Source of the DNA: Phycisphaerales bacterium
GTDB lineage: Bacteria; Planctomycetota; Phycisphaerae; Phycisphaerales; UBA1924
NCBI GenBank assembly: GCA_035627955.1
Contig: DASPKU010000005.1
Location: forward strand, 1 to 60,319
Direction of reading: 5' to 3'
Length of the DNA: 60,319 nucleotides
Shown here in pieces: positions 15,218 to 25,700 of the stretch (position 1 is its first letter; every line of letters starts with the position of its first letter). Below the pieces are notes generated by a model. The model saw nothing but the letters and a program-made list of their open reading frames with translations. It made no database searches and was not told the origin of the DNA. Made by a program: the position numbers and the translations under genes.

Positions 15218-17097
15218 AGGCAGGGCTGACATCCCGGACCGATGGCCGGAGCAATGGCCGCAGCAACGGTCGCAACGGCCGCAACGGCAGGCCCGGCGCG
15301 CTCGCGGTGCTGCACACGCAGGAGGGGCGGCACCGGCTGCTCATCGCGCGCCACCGCGAGCGGTGGGAGGTGGTGGAGGCGCGGACGCTCCAAAGCTTGG
15401 ACAGCGCGGTGCTGACGCCGCTGTTCGAGGAGCACCTGGTGGCGCAGGTGGTGCGGGTCGCGCCGGGGCGCGAGTCGATCGCCCGGTGCGTACAGGTGCC
15501 GGGCGGGGATGACGCGTCGCTCGCGGGCGCGGTGTCGCTGCTGGCAGAGGCCGAGCTGCCGTCGACGCTGCCGGCCTACCGGCGCGCCGGCGGCGTGCTG
15601 CCGGGCGGGAACGCGGACCTCCGGACCGGCCTGCTGACGGGCTGGGTGCCTTCGGCGCGGACGCCCGAGCCGATCGGCGAGACCCCGGAGGTGTGGGTGT
15701 CGCCGGTGGCATGCCTGGCGATGCTGCGGGGGGACTCGGGACGCGCGGCCGTGTACTGCGAGGCTTCTGAGGGGCTGATCTGCCTTCTGGTGCCGGGTCC
15801 GGAGCGGACGGTGGCACGCGTGACGGTGGAGGAGCCGGCGGACGGCGAGGAGTGGGGGGCGCGGGTGGCGCGGGCGGTGGAAGAGACGGCGCAGATCGCC
15901 GGCGTCACCGCTGCATCGGTGGGCATCTTCAACACCGGCTCGCGGGCGAGCACGACCAGGCGTCTGCTGTTGGAGAGCGCGTCGGTCTCGAACGTGAAGG
16001 TGCGGGTGTCGGGCGTGCGAGAGGACTCGGGCTGGCTGGACGACTTTGGCCTCGCGTTGGGCGCCGTGCTGATCGCGGGGTCGGAGCATGCGGCGGTGCG
16101 GTCGCTGGCGGGGCTGCACGCGGACACGCCGCGTCAGCAGCTGTCGCCCATCGAGTCGGCAACAGCGTGGATCGCACGCCCGCGGAACGCGTGGGCCGTC
16201 ATTGCGGCGTCGCTGGTGCTGATGCTGCTGGTGCCCTGGGGCCTGGCCCACGCCCGCGCGGCCATCCTGGCTCCCCGGGCCGAGTCGCTCAAGGAGTTGA
16301 AGGTCGGTCGCGAGGGCGCGGAGAAGAAGGCGGCGATGTACGAGCAGCTCCAGAAGAGCCGCTGGCCGATGACCAAGCTGCTGGCGGACATCTCGACGGC
16401 GGCGCCGCAGGGGGTGGTGATCTCGCAGCTGAGCCTGAACGTGGGGCAGGGCGTGACGATCAAGGGCACGGCGTCAAGCGAGGAGGAGATCACGAGGTTC
16501 CAGGAGAAGCTCGCGGGCACGCGGGTGTTCGGCAACGTGAGCATCGGGCGGCAGGCGGCCAAGGGCTCGGGGTACGAGTTCGACATGACCGCCAAGGTGA
16601 CGGACAACGTGCACGCCCAGGTGAAGATCACGGAGGAGAACGACTACGCGGCCAAGCCGCTGGGCGTGCGGCTGCACGGCGAGGGTGCTTCGAACACGGC
16701 GGTGGCCCCGGCGAGCGAGCCGGAGCGGCGGGGCGGGCGGCGTCCAGATCGCGACCGCGGCGAGCGGAGCGGAGATGCCCCGGCGCGGACCGAGGGTGAG
16801 TCCCGGCGTCCGGCGAGCACGACGCCAACGGCGGTACCGCCGCCGCTGACGGATGCGGACATCGCCAAGATGGACCGCAACACGGCCATGAAGGAGTGGT
16901 CGTCGCGTCAGTCCTACGCGCAGAAGAACCCGAGCCTTGACTCGGCCACCAAGCAGCGGCTGAAGGACGAGGCGGAGAAGTGCAAGGCGCAGATGCAGAA
17001 GGCCGCGACAGCAGCCCCCGCGGGCGGCGCGCCCGCAGCACCGGCCGGCGCTGCACCGGCGACACCCGCCACGCAGCCCGTAGGAGGGACCAAGTAA
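15214..17097 (+). CDS. Type II secretion L component, PilM/PilN-like fusion
   Basis: 627 residues, start ATG 15214 (ATGA overlap with gspK). After an Asn/Gly/Arg-rich N-terminus, residues ~28-300 are a soluble, PilM/GspL-like cytoplasmic region. One transmembrane helix follows at ~326-346 and then a PilN-like periplasmic part (~350-480), with the pattern LLADISTAAPQGVVISQLSLN...VTIKGTASSEEEITRFQEKL characteristic of PilN. The remaining ~150 residues are Pro/Ala/Arg-rich. GspL proteins are natural PilM-PilN fusions that link GspE to the inner-membrane assembly. The low-complexity N- and C-terminal extensions make it longer than most. Confidence 0.8.
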   Translation: MKAGLTSRTDGRSNGRSNGRNGRNGRPGALAVLHTQEGRHRLLIARHRERWEVVEARTLQSLDSAVLTPLFEEHLVAQVVRVAPGRESIARCVQVPGGDDASLAGAVSLLAEAELPSTLPAYRRAGGVLPGGNADLRTGLLTGWVPSARTPEPIGETPEVWVSPVACLAMLRGDSGRAAVYCEASEGLICLLVPGPERTVARVTVEEPADGEEWGARVARAVEETAQIAGVTAASVGIFNTGSRASTTRRLLLESASVSNVKVRVSGVREDSGWLDDFGLALGAVLIAGSEHAAVRSLAGLHADTPRQQLSPIESATAWIARPRNAWAVIAASLVLMLLVPWGLAHARAAILAPRAESLKELKVGREGAEKKAAMYEQLQKSRWPMTKLLADISTAAPQGVVISQLSLNVGQGVTIKGTASSEEEITRFQEKLAGTRVFGNVSIGRQAAKGSGYEFDMTAKVTDNVHAQVKITEENDYAAKPLGVRLHGEGASNTAVAPASEPERRGGRRPDRDRGERSGDAPARTEGESRRPASTTPTAVPPPLTDADIAKMDRNTAMKEWSSRQSYAQKNPSLDSATKQRLKDEAEKCKAQMQKAATAAPAGGAPAAPAGAAPATPATQPVGGTK

Positions 17098-17690
17098 TGG
17101 GCAAGTACGCCGCCGCATTCCAGGCGCTGCCCCGCGCCGCCAAGTGGGCGATCTTCGGCCTCGGGCTGGTGCTCGTGTACTTCGGCGTGGTGGAGCCCAT
17201 GCTGGTGCAGATCAACCAGGCATCCATGAAGGCTGATCAGCACGAGACGCTGGTGCGGTCGTTCACCGAAGAGGGTGGCACGCAGAAAAAGGCGATGCAG
17301 ACGCTGCAGGCCGGCATCCGCAACTACGGTGACGTCGAGTACCTGGGCGACGAGGCCGGGCGCACGCTCAAGTTCAACAGCGACGTGGACCGCATCCTCC
17401 GCGAGAACAAGGTGACCGGCGCCAAGAGCAGCACCAAGAGCGTGTCCCTTGGCCAGGGCGTGCTCACCGCGAAGGTGGGCAGCGATTACCGCGTGCTCCG
17501 CATCGTGCGCGACATCGACTTTGAGGCGACGCCCGAGGAAGTCGCGGCGGTGGTCGCGGGGCTGGAGCGCAGCCCCGTGGTGGCCACCGTCTCGCGGGTG
17601 CAGATCAGGACGATTGAGGGCAAGCAGTCGGAGCGGACGGTGCACGCCACCCTCACGGCCGAGGCGTGGATCAGCGTGAAGAAGGGGTGA
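17097..17690 (+). CDS. Type II secretion GspM/PilO-like protein
   Basis: 197 residues from ATG 17097, which overlaps the previous stop (TAATG). One N-terminal transmembrane helix (~13-31, AIFGLGLVLVYFGVV) is followed by a helical segment and a ferredoxin-like C-terminal region (DYRVLRIVRDIDFEATPEEVAAVVAGLERSP is typical of PilO/GspM). It would pair with the L component in the inner-membrane platform. Assignment rests on topology, size and gene position, because sequence conservation in this family is low. Confidence 0.75.
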   Translation: MGKYAAAFQALPRAAKWAIFGLGLVLVYFGVVEPMLVQINQASMKADQHETLVRSFTEEGGTQKKAMQTLQAGIRNYGDVEYLGDEAGRTLKFNSDVDRILRENKVTGAKSSTKSVSLGQGVLTAKVGSDYRVLRIVRDIDFEATPEEVAAVVAGLERSPVVATVSRVQIRTIEGKQSERTVHATLTAEAWISVKKG

Positions 17691-17692
17691 CG

Positions 17693-18481
17693 ATGAGCGG
17701 CTTCCAGGGAATCAGGGCTGTGTACGCGACCCTCGGGCCGGTGGGGGCGCTCGCGACCATCGCGGGCTGCGCAGCGGCCGTGGTGGTGGGGGCGTCGCTC
17801 GTGACCTTCACGCGCGGGGCGCTGACGACGGCGCCGGATGTGGACCCCAACGCGCAGGTAGCGGCAAAGGGCGACGACAAGACAGAGAAGTACCTGGCGC
17901 AGATCAACGGTCGCACGCTGTTCTACCAGCCGGTGCGCGTAGTCAAGGAAGAGCCCAAGGTCATCGAAGAAGACAAGGGTCCGCCCCCGCCCCCGCCGCC
18001 GACGACGGAGTACGGCGGGTCCCGCATCATCGCGATGGTGCTGGACACGGTGTGGTTCGAGGACGGCCGCAAGATGAAGGTGGGGGACGAGGAGAAGGAC
18101 GACACCGTGGTGGTGTCGGTGAACTCGCCTTGGGACGCGAAGCTTCGGTGGAAGAAAGTGGAGTTCACGGTGCCGCTGTTCGGGCGGGACACGGTGGTGA
18201 TCAAGAAGGAGCGGGGGTCGGAAACCGCGGCGGCCACGCCCGAACCGCCGAAGCCGCCGGAGGCCGCGCCCGCGGAGAAGGCTCCGGAAACCAAGACCGC
18301 GGGCACGCCGGGCGACAAGCCCGCCGAGCCCACGCCGGAGAAGCCCGCCGACCCACCCAAGCCCGGCGGCGAGAAGATCGCGGCGAACGAGGCCGCGCCA
18401 GCGAGCGCCGATAAGGCGACAGAAGCAAAGAAGGACGAGCCCGCCAAGGACGCGCAGCCCAGCGACGGCCAGCCCAAGTGA
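17693..18481 (+). CDS. Type II secretion GspC/PilP-like inner-membrane protein
   Basis: 262 residues. One transmembrane helix at ~15-40. A periplasmic region (about residues 65-165) follows, with YLAQINGRTLFYQP and a homology-region-like segment separated by a seven-proline run. The C-terminal third is Pro/Ala/Lys/Glu-rich. GspC bridges the inner platform to the secretin through a similar HR domain, and its position just before gspD supports that role. Start ATG 17693 follows AAGGGGTGA. Call by context and topology. Confidence 0.68.
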   Translation: MSGFQGIRAVYATLGPVGALATIAGCAAAVVVGASLVTFTRGALTTAPDVDPNAQVAAKGDDKTEKYLAQINGRTLFYQPVRVVKEEPKVIEEDKGPPPPPPPTTEYGGSRIIAMVLDTVWFEDGRKMKVGDEEKDDTVVVSVNSPWDAKLRWKKVEFTVPLFGRDTVVIKKERGSETAAATPEPPKPPEAAPAEKAPETKTAGTPGDKPAEPTPEKPADPPKPGGEKIAANEAAPASADKATEAKKDEPAKDAQPSDGQPK

Positions 18482-18524
18482 TTGCAGGAAGTCAGCGAGG
18501 ACAGCGAGAGAGAACAGGAGCAGC

Positions 18525-21284
18525 ATGAAGACTCGCGCCGAGACCAACAGGATGTTCATCGCGTCGGCGGCGGTTCTGTCGGTGCTCGCCGGCACCGCGC
18601 TGGCGTGGCAGCCCACGACCAGTGCAACGGAACCGCAGCAGGGCAAGGACACGCCGGGCGAGCAGCGGCCGGTCGAGGTCGCCAAGGCCGACGCGCACAC
18701 GGCCGCGCGACCAGCGGTGCGCGAGAGCGCGGACGCCGCGCCGAAGCTCTCCATGCCCACCGGCCCCGCCGGGCGGCGGGCGATCGCCGGTGAGCCCACG
18801 GCCCTGGGGTTCCGCAACGTCACGGTCGACCAGATCGTGCCGTTCATCGTGGAGTCCACGGGCAAGGTGGTCATGCCGCAGCAGGACGTGCTCAACCGCA
18901 AGGTCACGATCCTCAACGACCGCCCCATCCCGCGTGAGGACGCGCTCGACCTGGTGTTCCAGGCGCTGCAGCAGATCGGCGTGGCGGTGGTGGAGAGTTC
19001 GAGCGTGATCTCGCTGCGGGACATCGCGGAGATCACGCGTCAGGACGTCCCGGTGATCGGCCCCGACGAGTCGACGCTCGCCCGCAAGGACCTGGGCAAC
19101 TTCGCCGAGAAGATCTACCGGCTGCGCTCCTCGACGGCCAAGTCGATGGGCGACACGCTGAAGGCGGGCCTGCCGGACTTCGCCAAGATGACGGTGGACG
19201 AGGAGTCCAACCAGATCGCAATCATGGGCAACATCGCGCTGCTGCAGCGGATCGAGTCCAAGATCAATGGGCTGGACCGGCCCCCGGCCGCGGCATTGCA
19301 GACCGAGACGTTCCGCCTGCGCTTCCAGGAGGCGGCGACGATCAAGGAGAACATCGAGGAGCTGTTCGGCGCGGGCAGCACGAGGAACAGGGGCGGCCAG
19401 AACCAGAACCAGGGCGGCAACCGCGGGGGGCCCAACTTCCAGTTCCAGGGGCGCGGCGGTCCCGAGCAGGCGCCCACGGCGGCGGCGAGCGAGGTTCGCG
19501 TCACCGCGAACACGCAGCAGAACTCGGTGACCGTGGCGGCGGACCCGGCGATCCTGGCGCAGATCGCCGAGCAGATCAACGAGCACTGGGACAAGGAGAT
19601 GCCCCTCGACGTGCTCACGCCCAAGATCTACGACCTCAAGTACAGCGATCCGGTGAAGGTGGCGGCGCAGCTGGAGGGGATCTTCGGTCGCGGCACGCAG
19701 TCGCGCACGGGCGGGCAGCAGCAGCAGCAGAACCAGGGCGGGGGACCGTTCGGGTTCAATCAGGGCGGCAACGTCTCGCCCGCGACCGGCACGGGCGCGG
19801 GGCGGCTGGCCAATCAGTTCTCGTTCACGCCGATGCCCGACGCCGGGCGGCTGATGGTGGTGGCCAAGACGCCGGACAACATCAAGGTGCTGGATGATCT
19901 CATCGAGCAGATCGATCAGCCGCAGAACGCGGGGCTGCCGTCGGTGATCGAGCTCAAGCACGCGTCGGCGGAGGACCTGGCCGAGCAGCTCAACGCGCTG
20001 CTGGCGCAGGACGGCACGCTGGCGTCGATCCGCAGGGCGGCGAGCGGGCTGACCGAGAGCTCGGCCAACAGCAGTCCCTTTGCGACGTCGACCACAACCA
20101 CCACTTCGAACCAGGAGGGCTTCTCGCAGGAGCAGCAGACCACCGGCAGCCAGGTGATCTCCTTCTGGTGGCAGCGCTCGCGGACGCCGACGGACCGGCG
20201 GGCGTCTTCGAACCTGATCGGGCAGCTGCGCATCGTGCCCATCTGGCGGCAGAACGCCTTGATGATCGTGTCGCCGCCGGAGTACAAGCAGTCGATCATC
20301 GACCTGGTGGCGCAGCTGGACAAGCCCGGGCGGCAGGTGCTGATCGCGGCGATCGTCGCGGAGATCTCGCGTGACGACGCCACGGCCTTGGGGCTGCGGT
20401 GGTCCAGCCAGCAGATCACGCCGACCAACCCGGACAACAGCTTCAGCATCGGCAACAACGCCACGGGGACGAAGAACGACTTCATCAACTCGCTGTTCGA
20501 CACCTCGGTGCTGAACACCGAGGCGAACCTCAACCTTGTGCTGCAGGCCTTGGCGCAGAAGACCGACGTCAGCATCCTGAGCGAGCCCAAGATCTTCACC
20601 AGCGACAACCAGGAGGCGGAGTTCTTCGACGGCCAGGACATCCCCTTCGTGACCGACTCGCAGACGAACGCGCAGGGCAACCTGGTGCAGTCGTTTGACT
20701 ACCGAGCGGTGGGCATCCAGCTGCGGGCGAGGCCCCGCATCACGGTGCAGGGCGACGTTGACCTCAAGGTGAACCTGGAGCTGTCGTCGATCGTGCCGGG
20801 GCAGACGCTGTTCGGCGGCTTCGTGGTCGATCGTCGCGAGACGACGACGCAGCTGATCGTCAAGAACAAGCAGACGATCGTGATCTCGGGCATTCTGCGG
20901 GCCGAATCCAGCGACATCGTGCGGAAGGTGCCCCTGCTGGGGGACATCCCGCTGCTGGGCGCGATCTTCCGCAGCAAGGAAAAGACCATCAAGAACACCG
21001 AGCTGCTGGTGTTCATCACGCCCATCGTGGTCGTCAACACCGACGGCACCGAGAGCGAGGCCCTCAACGCTCCCTACCGCGAGCGGCTGGAGCAGATCAA
21101 GAACCAGCTCCGCAAGGAGGAGCCTCTCAAGGGCAAGACCACCCTTCCCGAGCTGCACGACGGCCCGCGCCCAGCGGGCGACAGCGGCACCACGGGACCG
21201 ACCCCCGGCGCCGATACACCCAACCCCAACCCGCGCCCGGGCCTCGACCAGCAGACCGTACCCGAGCGGGCCAAGGAGCTCTGA
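18525..21284 (+). CDS. gspD: Type II secretion outer-membrane secretin GspD
   Basis: 919 residues with a signal peptide (~1-27) and AGGAG before ATG 18525. The N0 domain (~85-165) has GFRNVTVDQIVPFIVESTGK, and then come several N1-type ring domains (for example KIYRLRSSTAKSMGDTLKAGL and IYDLKYSDPVKVAAQLEGIF). They are separated by Gln/Asn/Gly-rich linkers. The secretin barrel domain is at ~600-840, including VPLLGDIPLLGAIFRSK near residue 802. The C-terminus is Pro/Gly-rich. It forms the multimeric outer-membrane pore. The size is larger than the ~650-700 residues of proteobacterial GspD because of the linkers. Confidence 0.94.
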   Translation: MKTRAETNRMFIASAAVLSVLAGTALAWQPTTSATEPQQGKDTPGEQRPVEVAKADAHTAARPAVRESADAAPKLSMPTGPAGRRAIAGEPTALGFRNVTVDQIVPFIVESTGKVVMPQQDVLNRKVTILNDRPIPREDALDLVFQALQQIGVAVVESSSVISLRDIAEITRQDVPVIGPDESTLARKDLGNFAEKIYRLRSSTAKSMGDTLKAGLPDFAKMTVDEESNQIAIMGNIALLQRIESKINGLDRPPAAALQTETFRLRFQEAATIKENIEELFGAGSTRNRGGQNQNQGGNRGGPNFQFQGRGGPEQAPTAAASEVRVTANTQQNSVTVAADPAILAQIAEQINEHWDKEMPLDVLTPKIYDLKYSDPVKVAAQLEGIFGRGTQSRTGGQQQQQNQGGGPFGFNQGGNVSPATGTGAGRLANQFSFTPMPDAGRLMVVAKTPDNIKVLDDLIEQIDQPQNAGLPSVIELKHASAEDLAEQLNALLAQDGTLASIRRAASGLTESSANSSPFATSTTTTTSNQEGFSQEQQTTGSQVISFWWQRSRTPTDRRASSNLIGQLRIVPIWRQNALMIVSPPEYKQSIIDLVAQLDKPGRQVLIAAIVAEISRDDATALGLRWSSQQITPTNPDNSFSIGNNATGTKNDFINSLFDTSVLNTEANLNLVLQALAQKTDVSILSEPKIFTSDNQEAEFFDGQDIPFVTDSQTNAQGNLVQSFDYRAVGIQLRARPRITVQGDVDLKVNLELSSIVPGQTLFGGFVVDRRETTTQLIVKNKQTIVISGILRAESSDIVRKVPLLGDIPLLGAIFRSKEKTIKNTELLVFITPIVVVNTDGTESEALNAPYRERLEQIKNQLRKEEPLKGKTTLPELHDGPRPAGDSGTTGPTPGADTPNPNPRPGLDQQTVPERAKEL

Positions 21285-21293
21285 GAGCCGCCG

Positions 21294-22643
21294 ATGCGAG
21301 CAGTACGCGCCATCCTCTGCAGCACCGTCACGAGCGTTGCGGCGGGTCTGCTGCTCGCCGGTTGTGTCACCGAGTCTGCGGGTCCTTCGCGGGGCGTGCG
21401 GGTCAGTCCCAGCGCGCCTCCGACGAATCAGCCCTCGCGCGCACCCGCGGGTCCGCAGCGGCCACAGCCCAGCGCTCCTGTTACGCTGCCGGCTGGGCCG
21501 ATCGCCAGCCCAGCGCTCACCAGCCGAACCACGCTGTCGCGCATCGAGGTGGGCGTGGTGCCCTACGGCGTGGTGCGCAACGATGGCCAGTCGCTGCCGC
21601 TGGTGTCGCCCGACGGGCGGTTCATCGCGGTGCAGGAGGGCGAGGCGCCGACGTGGGAGGTGATCCTCGCCGAGCCCGGCGCGGCTCCGCCGATGCGGAC
21701 CGTGATCAGCGTCTACCAGGTCGGCGAGCGCGAGCTGACGTGCGTGAGCCCGGCGCAGCCGCTGGCGACTGGGCTTGTGCTCGGGCGGGCGAGCGACCAC
21801 GAAGGGTTCCTCGTCGAGGCGCCGCAGGCGGACGGCTCGCGCTGGATCGGGCGTGTGGAGTGGACGGGCGGGCTCGAATGGCTGGTGCAGGGGAACATGG
21901 TGAACTCCAGCGCGGTGCTGACGCCGCGGGGGGACCTGGTGTACGTGCGCCGGCCGATCGAGGGCGACTTCAACGAGCTGGTGGTGCTCTCGCGGGGCGG
22001 GCAGCCGTCCGTGCGGTCGGGCGACGGCGGGTCGTACGAGTTCCCGATGTGCACCAGCGACGTGAGCCTGGTGTACGCGCTGCGATTGACAGAGAAGAGC
22101 GGGATCGAACTCGAGGCGATCCGCCTTGACCGCGGCGGCGCCCTCGACGGCCCCGCGCGACTGACCTCAACGGTGTCCACGAAGGTGCTCCAGCCCAAGG
22201 CCGACCGCTTGCAGGCGTACCAGATCACCGCGGGCGTGACGCCGCCGATCGCCAGCCGCGGCGGTTTCAGCGGGGGCGAGTCGGCGCTCGCGCTCTTTCA
22301 CCCGCGGATGGGTCGCGTTGCGGCTTTTCGGCTGGAGACGGGGCAGTTCGAGCCGCTCGCGGGCGGCTCGATGTCGGCGATCCCATCACAGGACGCGGCC
22401 CGGCCCGGGTTCTACTGCACGACGCCGGAAGGCCTGGTGTTCCAGCCGACGCTCGACAAACCCGCGCAGGGCGAGACGCCGACCATCCGCGTGCTGCCCT
22501 CTCCCTACGTCGGACGGCGGCTCGCGGGCACGCCCGAGTCGATGATGCTCTTTGGGCCCGTGAAGGGGAAGGCCGACGAGTTGGAGGTGGTCAAACTGGT
22601 GATCGGGCCGCCGACCGCGCCTGAGCCGGCCGCGCCGCAGTGA
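21294..22643 (+). CDS. Lipoprotein downstream of gspD, beta-propeller-like
   Basis: 449 residues. Signal with lipobox LLAG-C at residue ~24, then a Pro/Ser-rich spacer to ~75. The rest is strand-rich with repeated motifs such as LVSPDGRFIAV, VLTPRGDLVYVRRP and ALFHPRMGRVAAF, which suggest a WD40/TolB-like propeller. It begins nine bases after the gspD stop and is probably the last gene of the secretion operon. Role unknown; a secretin-associated or cargo-related lipoprotein is possible, but nothing in the sequence proves this. Confidence 0.75.
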   Translation: MRAVRAILCSTVTSVAAGLLLAGCVTESAGPSRGVRVSPSAPPTNQPSRAPAGPQRPQPSAPVTLPAGPIASPALTSRTTLSRIEVGVVPYGVVRNDGQSLPLVSPDGRFIAVQEGEAPTWEVILAEPGAAPPMRTVISVYQVGERELTCVSPAQPLATGLVLGRASDHEGFLVEAPQADGSRWIGRVEWTGGLEWLVQGNMVNSSAVLTPRGDLVYVRRPIEGDFNELVVLSRGGQPSVRSGDGGSYEFPMCTSDVSLVYALRLTEKSGIELEAIRLDRGGALDGPARLTSTVSTKVLQPKADRLQAYQITAGVTPPIASRGGFSGGESALALFHPRMGRVAAFRLETGQFEPLAGGSMSAIPSQDAARPGFYCTTPEGLVFQPTLDKPAQGETPTIRVLPSPYVGRRLAGTPESMMLFGPVKGKADELEVVKLVIGPPTAPEPAAPQ

Positions 22644-22715
22644 CCGGTGCAGTTCTCGGGCGGGCGGTCCGCCGGCTCGAATCCACCGGCACCGCGGCGA
22701 CTAATCTTCTTTCTC

Positions 22716-25700
22716 GTGCACCCTCTGCTACGTGAACTCGGCGCCCGCGTCGACGCCTGCATGCCCGCCGACCGGCGGCGGCTGACGGGGCGTCTGCACG
22801 GGCTGGGCCGGGTCCTCGCGGCGGCTAATGGTCAATCAGGCGGCGAGCTGCCGCCCCAGGTGGCGGCTTTCACGACTGACCTGGAGCAGGCGGAGGCGCG
22901 CCTGGCGCAGCGGCGAGCCCGCGTGCCGGTGATCCACTACCCCGAGGACCTGCCCGTCTCGCAGAGGCGGGAGGAGATCAAGCGGGCCATCGCCGAGCAC
23001 CAGGTGGTGGTGATTTGTGGCGAGACCGGCTCGGGCAAGACAACGCAGATCCCCAAGATCTGCCTGGAGCTGGGGCGGGGTGTGACCGGGATGATCGGCC
23101 ACACGCAGCCGCGGCGCATCGCGGCCCGCAGCGTGGGGCAGCGCATCGCCGAAGAGCTGGAGACGCGCTTGGGCGACCTCGTCGGCTACAAGGTTCGGTT
23201 CGGGGACAAGACGAGCCCCGGCACGTTTATCAAGCTGATGACGGACGGCATCCTGCTGGCGGAGACGCAGGGCGACCGCAACCTCGAGCAGTACGACACG
23301 ATCATCATCGACGAGGCGCACGAGCGCAGCCTGAACATCGACTTCCTGCTGGGGTATCTGCGGACGCTGCTGCCGCGCCGCCCGGACCTCAAGGTGATCG
23401 TGACGTCGGCGACCATCGACCCGCAGCGGTTTGCGGACCACTTCGCGGGGCCGCGGGGGCCGGCGCCGATCATCATGGTCTCGGGCCGCACGTACCCGGT
23501 CGAGGTGCTGTACCGCCCTCCCGTCGCGGAAGAGAAGCTCGACGAGCTCGACGAGGACATGCAGCGGGCGATCCTGCACGCCGTGGACGAGGCCGCGAGC
23601 TATGGGGATGGCGACATCCTGGTGTTCCTGAGCGGCGAGCGGGAGATCCGTGAGACGGCGGAGCTGCTGAGCAAGCACCACGTGCCGGGGTCGCCTTCCA
23701 CGGCCATTCTGCCGCTGTACGCCAAGCTCTCGGCCGAGGAGCAGATGAAGGTCTTCCAGCCGCACACGGGGCGGCGGGTGGTGCTGTCGACCAACGTCGC
23801 GGAGACGTCGCTGACGGTGCCGGGCATCCGCTACGTGGTGGACGTGGGCTTCGCGCGGATCAACCGCTACTCGCCGCGGACGAAGGTGCAGCGGCTGGAG
23901 ATCGAGCCGATCTCGCGGGCGAGCGCCGACCAGCGGATGGGCCGGTGCGGGCGCATCGGGCCGGGCGTGTGCGTTCGGCTGTACGCGGAGGAGGACTACA
24001 CGACGCGCGGGCAGTACACCGACCCCGAGATCGTGCGGGCGAACCTGGCGAGCGTGATCCTGCAGATGGCCGCGCTGCGGCTGGGGGACGTCGAGCGGTT
24101 CCCGTTCATCGATCCTCCGGACCCACGGGCGATCCGCGACGGGTACGAGACGCTGCACGAGCTGGGCGCGGTGAACGAGAAGCACGAGCTGACGCCGCTG
24201 GGGCGGGACCTCGCGCGCCTGCCCATCGACCCGCGGATCGGCCGCATGATCCTCGCAGCTAAGCGCGAGGGCTGCCTCGAGGACGTGCTGGTGATCGCCT
24301 CGGCCCTCTCCGTGCAGGACCCGCGTGAGCGGCCGATGGAGAAGGCGGACCGCGCCGACGAGGTGCACGCGGAGTTCAAGGACCCCTCGTCGGACTTCGG
24401 CGGGTACCTCAAGCTGTGGGCGGCGTACCACGACCGCAAGCGGCACCTCTCGGGCAGCAAGCTGCGGAAGTGGTGCAAGGAGAGTTTTCTATCGTTCGTG
24501 CGGCTGCGCGAGTGGGAGGACATCCACCGGCAGCTGAGCGAGCTGATCCAGGGGATGCAGGACCAGGACGGGCAGCGCACGGGTGGGCGAAGTGAGGGCG
24601 GTGCTGGGCGACGCGGCGAGCGCGGCGGTGGGGGGCGTGACGGGCGGGGCGGGCGCGGCGAGCGCGGGGAACGTGGCGGCCCGCGTCACCAGCGGCAGCC
24701 GGCGATGGCCGTGGAGTCGCGCGGGTCTGCGGCGCCGCCGGCGCGCGGGCGCGAGCGGCATAACGGCGGCCCTGAGCAGCAGGCACGGTCGAGTGCACCC
24801 GCGTCGAGCGCCGTCGCGCAGCTCGACCAGACGCAGCAGACGCGGTACAACCGCCTGCACCGGGCGCTTCTCACTGGCCTGCTGGGCAACATCGGATTCA
24901 AGACCGAGACCGGCGAGTACGCGGCGGGCCGCGGCGTGAAGTTCAACATCTTCCCGGGCTCGGCGCTGTTCAAGCAGGGGCCAAAGTGGGTGATGAGCGC
25001 GGAGCTGGTGCGCACGACCAAGCTGTACGCGCGCACCGTCGCGGGCATCCTGCCGGAGTGGGTGGAGGAGCTCGGAGCGCACCTGGTGAAGCGCACGTAC
25101 TCCGAGCCGCACTGGTCGCGCCAGGCGGGGCGGGTGCTGGCGTATGAGCGGGTAACCATCAACGGGCTGGAGCTCGTCGCGCGCCGGCGCGTGCACTATG
25201 GGCCCATCGACCCGGTCGCCAGCCGCGAGATCTTCGTGCACCACGCGCTCGTCGAGGGTGACCTCGACACGCGGGCCCCCTTCTACTCGCACAACCAGGG
25301 GCTGGTGGAGCAGGTCAGGGAGCTGGAGATCAGGAGCCGCCGCAGCACGCTGCTGGCGGATGTCGAGCAGCGCTTCCGGTTCTATGACTCGCACATCCCC
25401 AGGGACATCCTGACCGCCGGCGCGTTTGAGCGCTGGCGTTTCGAGGAGACCAAGAAGAACCCGCGCCTGCTGTTCATGAACCTCGAGGACCTGATCGCGC
25501 CAGACGCGTCGCTGCCCACGCGCGACCAGTTCCCCGACGAGATCGACGCCGGGCCCGTCGTGCTGCCGGTCGTGTACCGCCTGGAGCCGGGGCACGAGGC
25601 CGACGGCGTCACCGTGCGCATCCCGATGGAGGCCCTCGGCCAGCTCGGCCCCGAGCGCTTCGTGTGGCTGGTGCCCGGGCACCTGCAGGAGAAGATCGAC

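Noticed and set aside
18492-21800. 1102-codon open frame on the minus strand
   Set aside because: It is antisense to the well-supported secretin gene. Its translation is Arg/Leu/His/Asp-rich with no family motifs, as expected for the mirror of GC-rich codons.
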